From Agelaius tricolor (Eukaryota; Chordata; Aves; Passeriformes; Icteridae), in assembly GCA_023055355.1 (NCBI GenBank), contig JALJCS010000020.1, positions 6,431,001-6,495,000 on the forward strand: a stretch of 64,000 nt of DNA, in the 5' to 3' direction. Shown piece after piece: positions 46,237 through 58,343 of the stretch (the stretch's first letter is position 1; the number at the start of each line of letters is the position of its first letter). Under the pieces are notes generated by a model. The model did no database searches. It saw nothing but the letters and a program-made list of their open reading frames with translations, and had not been told where the DNA came from. A program made the translations under genes and the position numbers.

Positions 46237-49200
46237 TTTATTTCTTGGACTAAGTTATTGATGGGATTTAGTGCAGCAGGCTACTGATTCCCCCTTGCCA
46301 CCAGAGCCTTGGTGATTTTTTTGGTTTGACATTTGTCCTCCATTGCCCTGCAGGGTTGCTGTGGGCTGTACTCACAGTACAGACCGTGGTGGTTCAGAGC
46401 AGGAGAGCTGAGCTCTGGCAATAAGCTGAGCTCACCTGTTTTTGGAGCTCCACCAAGAGAGAGGTTTGGATCTGCAGCCCTGGATCATGACCACAGGGTG
46501 ACTGTGCCCAGGAGTGGCTGCAGGGAGGGCTTGGAGAAGGAAGGTGTCAGGACATGTCTGCAGAACTAAACAAGGAGCCACTTTGTGTCACAGCCTCCAC
46601 TCTGTGTGCTGTCAGAAGGTAGAAAAGAAATGATGGGCAGAAGGACTTGAATGCTGAGCACAGCACTCCTTGTGTTCACTGGCTGTTTCTGGAAGCTTGC
46701 ACTGCCACTTTCATTAATCCGCTAATACATGTGGGAAGTTTTGTAGCAAAAGCTCAGCTATTCCTCGGCTTGGAGAGGAAGTAAAATATCTAACAGGGCT
46801 TGAAGGGATTTGTGGATTTGCCTGGCTCTTGTACCCTGTAAAAAACCAACCCAACTTTTCTAGGCCATATCCTTCTAGAATAGGCTCTCAGAAGCTGCTG
46901 TGGGGTTCTGCAGGGGACTGACAATACAATTCTGCAAGGGCAGCGTGTGTTGAGGTGTGGGATGCATTGCTATCCAGTGGTGAGCATGCTGTTGCTCATA
47001 AATATCTCCCCTTCACAAGCTAGAGATGTCATTTAGTAGAAGATTCTCTGTAGAAGCCCTTTTGGTGGCATCCTAGTGGTGTACAACTATGCACCAAAAA
47101 ACTGAAAATACCTAATGTGCTGTGGTATAGTATGCAGAGGTAATTTTCTTCACAGTCTTAGGAGAAAAGGGGTCAGTGTAGTGTCATCCTGGGCCTAAGT
47201 TGTCCTGGTCACTAGTGGCTGGTTTAATTTCAGAGATTTATTTTTCTAACTCAAAAGAAAAATAATACATGGCTATGGGGATAGAAGGTTGCCATCACTG
47301 ATGTTTGCAGAGTGCCTTGAAGTCCTTAAGTGGAGGATGCTGGAAGGGGTGGTCTTTAGGCTTTGTGGTATTGCATTAACAACTTCCAGTGACAATCCCT
47401 GCCTGTCCTATCCCTCCTCCCTGCTCTTTGCTGTGCATTTTTAAACAAACGTGGCAGGACCGTTTCAGTTTTGAACAGAACTTTTCAAATCCAGTGTGAA
47501 AAACCGCCAGCCTCTGTGCTTTACTGACTCCTTGGGTAATGTCCCTTTAAAGCAGCAGCTGCTGCCAAGGTCTGGACGCCGTGGTCACTAAATCATTTAT
47601 AGCTGTGCTGTGGCTGAGGGCTTCCAGCTTGGCCTTTTGTTACTGTCACACAGTGGGACCTGGAGCAGCGCCAGGGCTGCAGGCGCCCATTGTGCAGGGA
47701 AGCCGCACATCTGCAGGAGAAGACCAAAGCTGGATGTCAGCTGCCTGAGCAAAACTTCTCAAAAGTGCTCTCGTAAGGCCCTGAAAGGGGGCCTGGCAGG
47801 GCTTTTTCTCTTCTTCTCCCTGCAGCCAGGCTGTTCTGGCGTGTTTTGAATCCTGATCTGTCGCTGTGTTTTTAAGCTGTACCTTTCATTTTGGTGGAGG
47901 GGATGGTGGTGGTAAGAGAGAAGCGTGGCCAGAATCTTTATAACTGTAATAGACTGCAACAAAAGGTCTATTCACTTCTTGATGAACCAGGGATTTACGT
48001 GCATTAGTCCTCACTCTGTACAGAGAGGGGACTGCCTGATGAAAGGAGAAAATTCCTCTATTCTCTGCACCCCTTCTGTCACCCCCCACACCAAGTCAGT
48101 CAGTGGTGTCTGACAGGGCTGTTCAGTAATCAGGAATCTGCAAACTCTCTGCTTGGGGGGAAGTGTTTCTGCACTTTGCTTTCTTGAACATTCACACAGA
48201 GCAGCAGGAGCTCCTTTATTTATTTTAGCTTTCTATTAATTTTAATTTTCAGTCCAAATGTTTGCAAACATAAATTAAGTAGGGATGGGTTTACATCACA
48301 GCCAAGATAGTTGTTAAATGAAATTTGTGTATAATGTATATATATAGTACAGAAACAGCATGCTTGTCTCATTAGTGCAGTCAGAAGTAATTGCTCTGAG
48401 TCTGAACATTTATGTTGTAGCAAAGCCCACAAGATTTAAAAAAGGTCCATGCTGCTGGATGCTGTATGAACTTGTGCAGCAGAGTGGAGTAAGCAAATGA
48501 GTTTTAAGACCTCCTTCAAAGTTCCAGACAAGGCTGGGTTTTTTCCTTGAGTCAAGGAGAATACCTTTTTCTTACAATCTATTTCTCTACCCATCTCACC
48601 TCCTTCTAAGTCTTCTGGGTTCTCCTCTGAGTCAGTCTTCTCTGTGTGGTGATGGACTGAAACCATGCTCTGCCTCTCAGGGGGAGGATGGAGCTCCCAC
48701 TGACCACAGCAGGTCCAAAGCTGTCTCAGGGCAGTGTGGTTGTGGTGGGGACCAGCTGTGGGGCTTGGCCTGCTGCAGAGTTGTGTGGGGATCTCTGTGC
48801 CTTGAGATCCTGATCAACACTGGAAATAGCTGAAGTAACTGATGAAAAACATCTTGAGCAGCGGGGAGGCCAAATTTGCTGTATTGCAGGGTTCTGAGAG
48901 TGTCTGTAGACTGGAAAGGATTATTCAAAAGAGCAAAGTATGTGTATGGCATGTGGTGTAATGCAGAGGAAAGCAGCAGCTCCTGTGGCATGCAGCCCTT
49001 CCTGTCTGCTGTGCTGAAGGGCTCTGACCCTTGGCGTGTGCTGCAGCCCCTTTGTGCCTGCACAAGTCTGGCAGGCGACGAGAGGAAGGAGAAGTGCAGC
49101 TTTCCTTTAAAAACAAAGCAGGGACAGGAAGGAACAGCTGCTCTCTAAGCAGCTGCCCACTGATGCAAGTGGATTTTCCATTAAGACACAACTGGGAACG

Positions 49201-52200
49201 ATGTACCCACACTAAGGGAAGATCTGATGCTGTGTTGGGGCTGGAAAAGTGTCCTTATCCTGTCTCCATAGCACTCTGCTTTGGGAGCTCCTTCATTCAG
49301 GCTCCTGCATGCTGCCAAAATATCAATGTATTTCCAGGGACATAGGACAGACTCACATTCTTAATTCCTCCTGAAAACACATTCTCTGAACCGTCTCCTT
49401 GGGCAGGCATAGAAAGAACCACATTTTGTTTCTTCTTTTAACGTTGAAGCGTGACCCTGTGCTACAGTTCATGAAGTCAAAGCTGTGAATCCCCATTCCC
49501 TGGGGTTTTCTACTAGCTGTCTTTGGCTCTGGGATAATATGCCAGGAAAACTCTCTGGATTTATGAAACCACAGCCTGGCTGGATTATGCTAGCAGTATA
49601 TTTAGAAATGCAATTGGTCTCTTGAAACCAAAAATAACAGTGAGCTATTTTTCATAGGGCTCTCTTACTGCTGATACAGCTAATGATTAGAGAAGATTTG
49701 GAAAGAGTTATAGCAAATCATAAAAATAAATCTGAACTGAGGTCATAATTCAAGAGGAACCTTTGGTAAGTCTAGGCACGTCATGTTTTCCTGATTAGAG
49801 GTCACTCAGCCTGCATACTTTCTACAGTCAGTTCATTCTGCACAGCCTGTGGTAGTGTCCTGTATCCAGTAAAACCCAGCTGAAGCTTTCTTTTTCAAGG
49901 GATTAAATTTTGTAGCACTCTGCCACTCTACTTTTATAGTTCCTGACAGCTGTGGTTGAGTTTTGAGAGGTGGATTAGTCCTCCTCACTTGTCTCTGTGC
50001 CCCAGCACAGCTCACCTGCAGGACAGATGGACGTGGCCGTGTTGGGTATTGGCAGAGACATTGGGGCACTGGGGAATCCATCCAGCACAGCAGGCTCAGG
50101 GCTTGCGCTGTGCTTGTGATGCATTTTGGTTTCAGACACACTCCTGTGTGTCAGGAAAAGCACCAGTCAGAAATCTGCCAGGGGAATGAGAAGGTTGGTA
50201 CAAAACTGGGGGTAGGAGAGTCCACAGAGGGGTTTGGTTTCTAAAAGAAAAGACAAATTTTGATCTTGAGGATCATCCTGCTACCAGCAATGGGTCTGAA
50301 TAGGCAGGAGGTGGAAGCAGAAGCCCCCATGAATTAGTGCTGTGTTTCTCTTTGGAATTGCTGGCCATGGAGGGGGTGTGGGATGTGCATGTTGGTGGTT
50401 AATGGTGTGAAGGTCTGTAGCTGATACTGGCAGCCAGGTTCTTTAGATTATGCAAATGGCCAATGCATTATTAGTGAAGCACTGTTCAATTTTTAATGTA
50501 GTACATGGAAGCACAGTGATATTACTGCCATTTTTTAATTAGAAAGTTGTCTGGGCAACAATTGCAATCCTACTTTGAATTTTTGCATGTTAATAAGTGC
50601 TTTGTGCAAAGTTGGGAGTGCCCGGTTTTAATAACATCACATGTGTAAATACTGTTGTCTTCAGATTGCTGAGACCTTTCAGCAATACTGAGGGGAGGGA
50701 AACAGTCTGTATACAAATGTTTAAACTTCATTCTGACCTTGTAAATCCTGTTTCCTCCCCAAGTGCAAATCTGGTGCAATGCAAACAGCAGTGCTTCAAA
50801 AATAACCCTAATTAGCAATTAGCTGCAATAAATCAAGCTTGGATGGGTGTGCTCAGTGCTGTTGAATTTGATACTATATTATGGCACGAGTTGTGTAATA
50901 GACATTTAACTGTTTTAGCTTGTAACACTGCTTTTCTCACATTAAGTAAAATATCTAAATGTCATGTGAATTTCAGCAGCAATGTAGGGGATCATATGTA
51001 CACTTCTGGTATAGTGCAGATTTGCTTTCTGCATAAGGATAACAGATAATCTTAAATAACTACATGCTGCTGAGGTATTGATGTCTTTATTCAATATTAA
51101 TAAATATAAAGATTCAGCCATTCTGGTTTCCTTCTGAACTGTGTCAGGTTTAAATATAATGATTTCTGATAGCAGCCAGAAAAAGCTAGAGACATGAGAG
51201 GGATCTGGGGGCTAATTGGGCTTGTAAAAAGGCAAATGGTGTTTTGATTATATTCTAACCAGAGTAATGAGAAGTGCATTTTTATGGCCCGGGATGCATG
51301 AATTTTCTAAGATCCTTTAGAAGTAACTGGGAACTATTCAGCATTTTCCAACATGTCCCATGGTGTTTGTGGGTACTGGAGAAGGAATTCTTTGGAAACA
51401 AGAATCAGTGCTGGGGGTTTCAGCTGTGGGAAGGTGACAATGGTCAGCGGAGCAAGCACTGAAATACCTCTTTAGGAAAAGATTTTAAACATGCTTTTAA
51501 ACTCAACATTTCTCTAAATGGCTTTCATTTCTCCATAGCAGGGAGGGTTTAATGCAGCCTGTGGGGCTCTGGCAGGGACCCATGAGTGCTGCAGAGCCCT
51601 TGGGCAGGGCTGGTCCCACAGCTGCTGTGGCCCAGGGGCTCTGCACCAGCACATCCCCACTCCTCTGACAGTGACTGAAGGGTGCAGCTCTGCTTTCAGT
51701 GCTTCCTGTCGGTTCTGTTTGCTTCTGGCTGGTCTGGACATTTATTGCATTTGGACATTGATTTGCTCACTTTGAGCTTGCCTTTGGAACTTGGTATTGC
51801 TGTTAGATTTTGCTAACACAGATTTGGATTTTGGTTTTTCCCAAATTGAAAAGTCAGTATAATCTCTAAACAATAAATAACAAGGAATGTATTTTTCCAA
51901 GCAGCTATATAAATAGAACTTTGTATTTTGCATACATGTGTTTTACACAGTATTTGTTTTGCTTGGTCCTTCTTTTAGCCAGATAAATATTGCTGTTAGG
52001 CCTCTGGGTCAAGTGCTGAGATTAGGAGCCTTTTCTATCGATTCCCAATCCCACAGCTCAGTTAAAAGATTACATTGACTGGATTTGTCTTTATTTAAAT
52101 TTGCCACAATGTGAGCAGTGTGGCCTGGTGTTACATTCAGGGCCTCTAAAGTGGCCATAATTCATATTCTGACTTGGTCAGACAGTTTGCTTTCTTTCAG

Positions 52201-55146
52201 TTAAAAAAAGTCAATATTATATTATTGTACAGGAAAAAATGACATTAGTGTCTCTCATACCTCAGTTTCTTTGAAAGAGAATGTAATTATATGTACTAAT
52301 TTAGATGGTGGATCCCTAATTTATCACCAGCTATGTTCTCAGTGTACTTTACTTAATTCCCTTCTTGATTTTTATCTGTGCCTTACAGAATTATAATGTC
52401 ACCCCCCTTCAGTTTCTGGAAGGATGGTGCCTTGCTGCAGTTGTATCAAGGCAGGAATGTACTGTTGTGTTGAAGGGCAGAGAAAAGCAGGTGCCTGAGG
52501 TCTGTTTTTGTTTGAAGTTGCAAGAACTCTTGGTGGCTTTGTTCTACTGGGTGAGGAAAAGCACTGCCCTGTGTATGATCAAAAACCAAAAGTGACATTT
52601 TCTTCTCGTGGCTGAATGAGCTTTGGGGGAATAGGAAAAAAATAGAGATGCATTTGCAAGAAAATCTAATTTAAAAATTTTTAATTCTGCATGTACAGGA
52701 GCGAAGGCTCTCTTTTGGGATGAAGTTAGAAATCAGAATAACTAAGAGGTGATGATTTAAACTGTGTGTGTATGGCTTTTAATCTGAACTAAGTGCTCCC
52801 TTTTGGTCTGTTTCTGAATCTCCTGTTCTTATCACACCTCATTGTTTCTGCTGAGCTTCCCTGCATGTCCTCACTGTGCTGAGGTCTGTTCTCACCGTGG
52901 GGACAGGCAGGAGGTGTCTGTGGTACTGACCCCCAGCCCTGCCCACTCTCAGGGCATCACAGTTGTGCCTTTGTGAGTTCTTACCCTCCCCTGGACTCTT
53001 CCATATATTATAGGATAGGTTGGACTGAATTCCTAAATTTTATTCTCTGCAATAACTGAGTTTTAGGATTTACACCAAAGGAAGAGGAGTGTTTTCTTTC
53101 CCTACATGTTTTCAATGTGCTGTTTGCGTGCTTTGAATTTCTATGCAAAGATATTCTCAGTGTGTTTTGAAGACAGGTAGTTTAATTTTGAACATTGCTT
53201 TAAAGGATGCTGGCTCTTATTCAACTAACAAGTGAAATCCTTTAACAACTCCAATCTTCACCTGAAATTTGTGTTGTCTTTCCCATAATCTTACTCCACT
53301 CATAACTGACTGTGTGTCATGTAGTAGCAAAGATGCTGATAGTGTTGTCAGCACCAGCTGTCCCTCTTCCTTGTACTGAATTATTTACTGCTGGGATTTA
53401 TGCTGTGTATATAGTGTAAAAGTTTTATCACAGCAATTGTGCATGTAAACTAGTCCTGGGTACAGAGATGGTCTCCAAAGTGTTAGAGGAATGCTGAAGG
53501 GAAGGACTTCAGTTTAATTGGTTTTATCTGTGGCTCCAGATTTATTAATTCTTCTCTTTATCTGGAGCTTTACAAATAGTCATTCTCCATAATTTGACAC
53601 ATTATATGGCTCAGTAATTATGTTCTAATTATGGAATCCCTTAACTGCAAGGTATAGTTCCACAAAAGGTTTGGGTCTTTTATTAACTTCCAGGCACATT
53701 TCCATGGGATCTTTTTTCAAAGGAATGTGAGGGTTCCCAATACTGGAAAACTGCAGATTCCTATTGTGATTCTTATTTTCAGGCAGTGAGACAGGAGTGA
53801 GTAATGAAGAGAAGAATGAAAAGATTGAAGGGTAGCTGTTAGCCAAAAGTCTGGGGTTAGTCCTTCAGTGCAGCCAGCAAGAATCACAGTCCTTAAACTT
53901 TAGCTGAACTGAAAGGGAGGAGGGTGTCTGACTCATAAACTTACAGCATGATGCATTGAAATGTAAGATGATTTAAGTAGTTGAATGTACCTGTGACTCG
54001 TGTCTTTTTTGATGGCTTCTCTGGATATCTCTAATTCAAGAAAGCACTAAAGTTCATCCATTAGTGGCTGTTAGAATAGTTCAGGACTTCTCCAAAGTGA
54101 AAGTTAGCAGATGACATTTTTTTAAATGAAAAAAAAAAAATCCAATTTATTAAGGGCTTAAATGTAGTGAGCTGGGAGTGTCCCTGGAGCACAGTCACCA
54201 CTGCTGCTGGGTGGAGTATCTGCAGTGCTTTTGTTGTAGGTTTGGAGCCCATTGTTCACTGATGCTCTCCTGGGCAAAGGCCTCACATTGTTTTACTGAA
54301 TGTGCTCAGTTAGAGCTGCCTCCCTTTTATTTGTGCGGATTATTTCCTGTAATCTGTTGATTTAATGTCCATCTAGGTGACAGTCTCTTTGTCCTTCCCC
54401 TGGGCACTTGTCTGGCCAGACTGAGAGTGCTTGAGGACAACAGCCCTGTGCAGTCAGGCCAGAGGTGCCTGCTGGGTTAGGTCATTTCTAAGGAGTTTGA
54501 AAATATTAGCAAATGTACAAACCAGCAGCTTTATGTGCTCTGCCAAAGCAAGCATTTGGTAGTTGCCAGCTATTCCCTGCTGTATTAGAAATCTTCAGGG
54601 AAGGAATGCCTGCCCTCCTCAAAAAGGGCTGAATTATCTGATATTATAAAAAAATAATATACTGCAGAGCTTAATACTCTTCTAAAGTGTATTTCCTAAA
54701 GATATGTCCTGATTTTATTGTAATGTAACATCTTGGATCTATCAAGACCTGGAGTTGTTATGAGATGCTGGACACATTCCCAACCGTGTAATTTGATGCT
54801 GTTTTGTTTGACAAACAAGAATATGTAGCTTGCAGTTGCCACGGTGTGAGTGGTAAGTGATAAATCACAGGTGTGGTGCTTAGCTGGGGACTGCTGGATT
54901 GTTTCCAGTAATTTTCAGAATATGTGGAGGAGGTGGTGCAAAGCAAACTTTAAATCTGGTTTTTGGGGCTATGAGACTTGGTGGGGGCAGGAGGGAAAGA
55001 GCAGAGGAAAGCCCTCGGTGCCATTCCTGTGTGTGTGCATGGAGGTTGGAGAACCAGCTACATCTTTTCACCTTTGTGGGAGTTACTTTTTTGTTACAAA
55101 AATATAAGTACCCCCTTTTTTTGGCTGTTTATATAAATTTCTAACA
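46237..55146. other. Unique non-coding DNA, no gene seen
   Basis: No frame exceeds 128 codons and none shows a domain. AT-rich, complex, repeat-free stretches at 50560-51060 and 53570-53650 look like candidates for conserved non-coding DNA. An A-run lies at 54128-54140. A very weak CR1-like trace at about 52995-53035 was rejected. No clear mobile element in about 9 kb. Confidence 0.5.
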
Positions 55147-55271
55147 AGTGCACCGCCTTTAATTTTGGAGAGGGATGAAGGAGGTTTGTTTTCTTGTGCT
55201 TGAGCCTAAGAATTGCACTGCCTTCAGTTTTAGAGAGGAATCAGGGAGATTTGTTTTCTTGTACTTGAGCC
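55147..55271. repeat. Tandem duplication, 65-bp period, two copies
   Basis: Copies at 55147-55206 and 55212-55271 share GCACYGCCTT near the start and TTTGTTTTCTTGT plus CTTGAGCC near the end. About 50 of 60 positions match (roughly 83%), so the duplication is old. No known family is recognised. Confidence 0.85.
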
Positions 55272-58200
55272 ATTCTAAATGGGCATCAAAAAGAGCTTCA
55301 GAAGGTGCTCAGGACAAGGTGAAGGCAGGTACATACACAGCCTTGTGTGTGTGCCTGCACAAACTCAGGATGTTTCCCAAGTATGTTTGTCAGGGTAATC
55401 TTTTAAAAGGAATGGTGGGAGGATTTATTTATCCAGTAGTCTTCAGCCAGAGGCACTCAGAGATTGCTGTCCCATCCTGCTTACATCAAGTGTCCATAAA
55501 GAATAGGAGCTCATAGCTAATAAATATCCTTCTGTGCTGGAGGTGACCCAGTTCAGAGGTGGGCTGTCCTTCAGTTACCAAAATTGATGTAGAGACCCCT
55601 TTATCCAGTCTGGGTTTGATGGTAGATATTATTTCTGTCTAAAATTCTGAGAAGGGGGTGTCCTGAGGAAGAATCTGTTATTGCCTTCCTCGTTAACAGA
55701 AATTGTGTTTCACTACCAGTGGGCAGAATTGGGCTCTTTGGAGACATCCCATTAAATGCTTTAGGGAATAGGTCATACATGATGTGTTCATTTCCTTAGT
55801 ATAATTCCCTATCACCAATGCCATTAAATGCACCATTACCAGCCATCTTATGTAAATGATTTTTCCAGTCTTTTCTCTTAGCTCAAAATACCCTTTTGGA
55901 GGGCTCTTGATTAGTTGAACTCAATTTGCTCAAAGGTTAGCATGTTAAATTGGTATTTGGTTTTCATTAACCTGTGGAGTAATATCTTGTCATTAGGAAA
56001 GGCCTTTTGCAGAGTTTCCATCATCATTCATTTCTTGTAGCCAAGTGCTTTGCCTTTTCTATCCAATTCACTCTGTAAGGGATGCTGCTGTAAAAAGGCA
56101 GCTTTTCCTTTGTATCACATCAGAAAAAACTTTGTGGTGGGATGTTGACCCAGAGGTGTTCTGTGCAGTGGGCTCAGCTAGCAAGAGTGGCTGTTTGATT
56201 CTGGATTTTCTTTTAGTCAGTCTTCAATTAGGTTTTATTGAGGTGTTATTGTTACAATTTCTTAGGAGTGTTTATTGTTTTGCTGACTGAGGCACAGCTG
56301 AGTGATCAAAAATTAACAGTGTAAAGAAATAACTCTGGGCAAACAGGTGACTTTCTGCAGTGGCAGACTTTCAAGAGGCACAGGTTAAAAAATCCAAAAT
56401 ATGCTGCTAAGGAAGGTTTGGATTGTTGTTTTTTGGTTTTTTTTATTTTGTTTCCCAAATAATGATAGCTTGCCTGTATATCTGCAGGAAGGGATGTAAA
56501 GGCAGGGGTCTAAACATATGGTTGCAGTAGATTTCTGAATAATGCTTGGACTATCTGTTACCCTGTAATTGCTGCCTCTCAAGGCTGTGCTGCATTAATA
56601 TGAGTGATCACCCAAGGTGGTTCAGGCAGCTCCTGCTCCTGTTCTGCCCACTGCCTCATTCTGAAGTACAGTCATGTTCCTTCCTCCTGATGCATCTCCC
56701 TTGCTCATACCAAATTGATAAAAGCAGCATATTTGAACATAAATAAAATTAATGGAGCAATAAAACAAAAGAAATTGTATTCTACTAAATCCTCTCTGTT
56801 TGCTTTGCTTAAAAAAACAATACATTATTCCAGGGATAAAGGGAAACAGCACAAGACAAGCTCTGAATCAAGTGAGTTTCTTTTGTGCTTTCCATCTCAA
56901 AAGAGGGAGGCATCCATACAAATGGTTGCTGTAAAAAAACAAACCCAGCAATTAATCTTTGGTGCCTAAAACCAACAGTAGAATATGGAGTGAGATTTTC
57001 TTCCAATGCTGAACAAAAGTCAAAATTGGAGAGGAAAGCTGGCAAGTTCCTGTCCTCATGGAAAATGGGAATGATTTTTGTTTTGTAGGCTAAAGTTTCA
57101 TCCTGCTCATGATTTATTACCTTTATCAATTCACCAGTTCTGCAGAAACTGTTTGAGTTTTGCACCACAAAAAAATGATTCAAAAAATATTACTGCATGT
57201 AGAAAGATGTGTAACTTTGAGCAACTTCCTGCCCCCCACCATTTATTCATTTTATTAGTAATTTCACAATTGCAATGTGTGCTTCTAGAGTTGCAGCAGA
57301 AATCAAAGTGCAGTTAAAAGTTTTAGTAGCAGGTTGTTGTCATCTCTGAGAGCAAACTGGTGACCAAGGTGAATTCATATGGCACCTCTAGGATGACACT
57401 GAGCTAACTCTATTCTTCTGCTCTGCCTGCAAAGACATCAATGTGCCAAGGTAGAAGGAGGGAATGTAGATTTTCCAGAGCTTTTTTCACAGAAGAAACA
57501 GCAGCTGTCCCCCAAGAGAGGGCTCAGCTGGGCCATCCCATTGTCACCCAGCTCTGAGGAGGCTGCAGGCTGCTCCTGGCAGTGCTCAGTGGGAGGAATT
57601 GAGACCTGTGCACTTCAGATTCTTACCTGGTTAAGCAGGAATTTGGATGCTTTTAGGAGTTTGAAGTTTCTGTGCAAAGCTTTGCTGCGTTAAGAATTAC
57701 AGAAACAATAAAAAAAACTGTAAAAAAACAAAAGTCACTTTTAATTTACAAAAAAATTGAAGAACAGAAACAACCCAATTTATTATATTTCATTGAACAG
57801 AGATTTAGAAATTCCCTTAATGATTTATTTAATTTACCGAATTTCTATTGCATCTTGGTTTGTTGATTTTTTTAAAGTTAAATTACACAAGTTTCTTATT
57901 ACACATGAATAATAGCAAAGGAAAGAAAGTAGAACCTGATTTTAAAGTGTGAGTTTTCCTGGGGAGTGTTGCTTTAGCAAAAGAATCACCTTTTGTTTTT
58001 GAGGTGTCACAGAATTAGAATCACATGGGTTATGAATGATGTATTTAGAACTCTGCTTATAAACAAAATTAGGTTGGTTTTAAGCGGGAAAAAATATTGC
58101 TGCCACTCGTGACCTAATGTAGGCAAAGGTTTAAGGCGTCTGTTTCAGCTTTTACTTTCTAATCTCGCTTGTAATTGCTTGTTCTGCATTTGCCCTTTCA

Positions 58201-58315
58201 CTCCTGGGAGAGGTTTCGCTTTTCCCCTGCCAGGAGCAGCAGAGGCTGCAGAGTTTGCCTGGTGTGTGGCAGAGGGCAGTCCCAGCCTTGCTGCTGAGCC
58301 TGGGGAGCTCCAGAG
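55272..58315. other. Unique non-coding DNA, no gene seen
   Basis: Short domain-free frames (up to 124 codons). AT-rich at 56700-57300 and 57660-57960, with several A runs. No mobile element is recognised. Confidence 0.5.
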
Positions 58316-58343
58316 AGGATGAGGAGGAGGAGGAGGAGGAGGA
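58316..58343. repeat. AGG/GAG triplet microsatellite
   Basis: About seven perfect AGG units (58322-58343) after an interrupted unit. Antisense frames here give serine or proline runs, a by-product of the repeat. Confidence 0.9.

Noticed and set aside
52995..53035. AGGTTGGACTGAATTCC resembling sense CR1 near its 3' end
   Set aside because: Only about 15 bases match and the expected following ATTCTATG octamers are missing.
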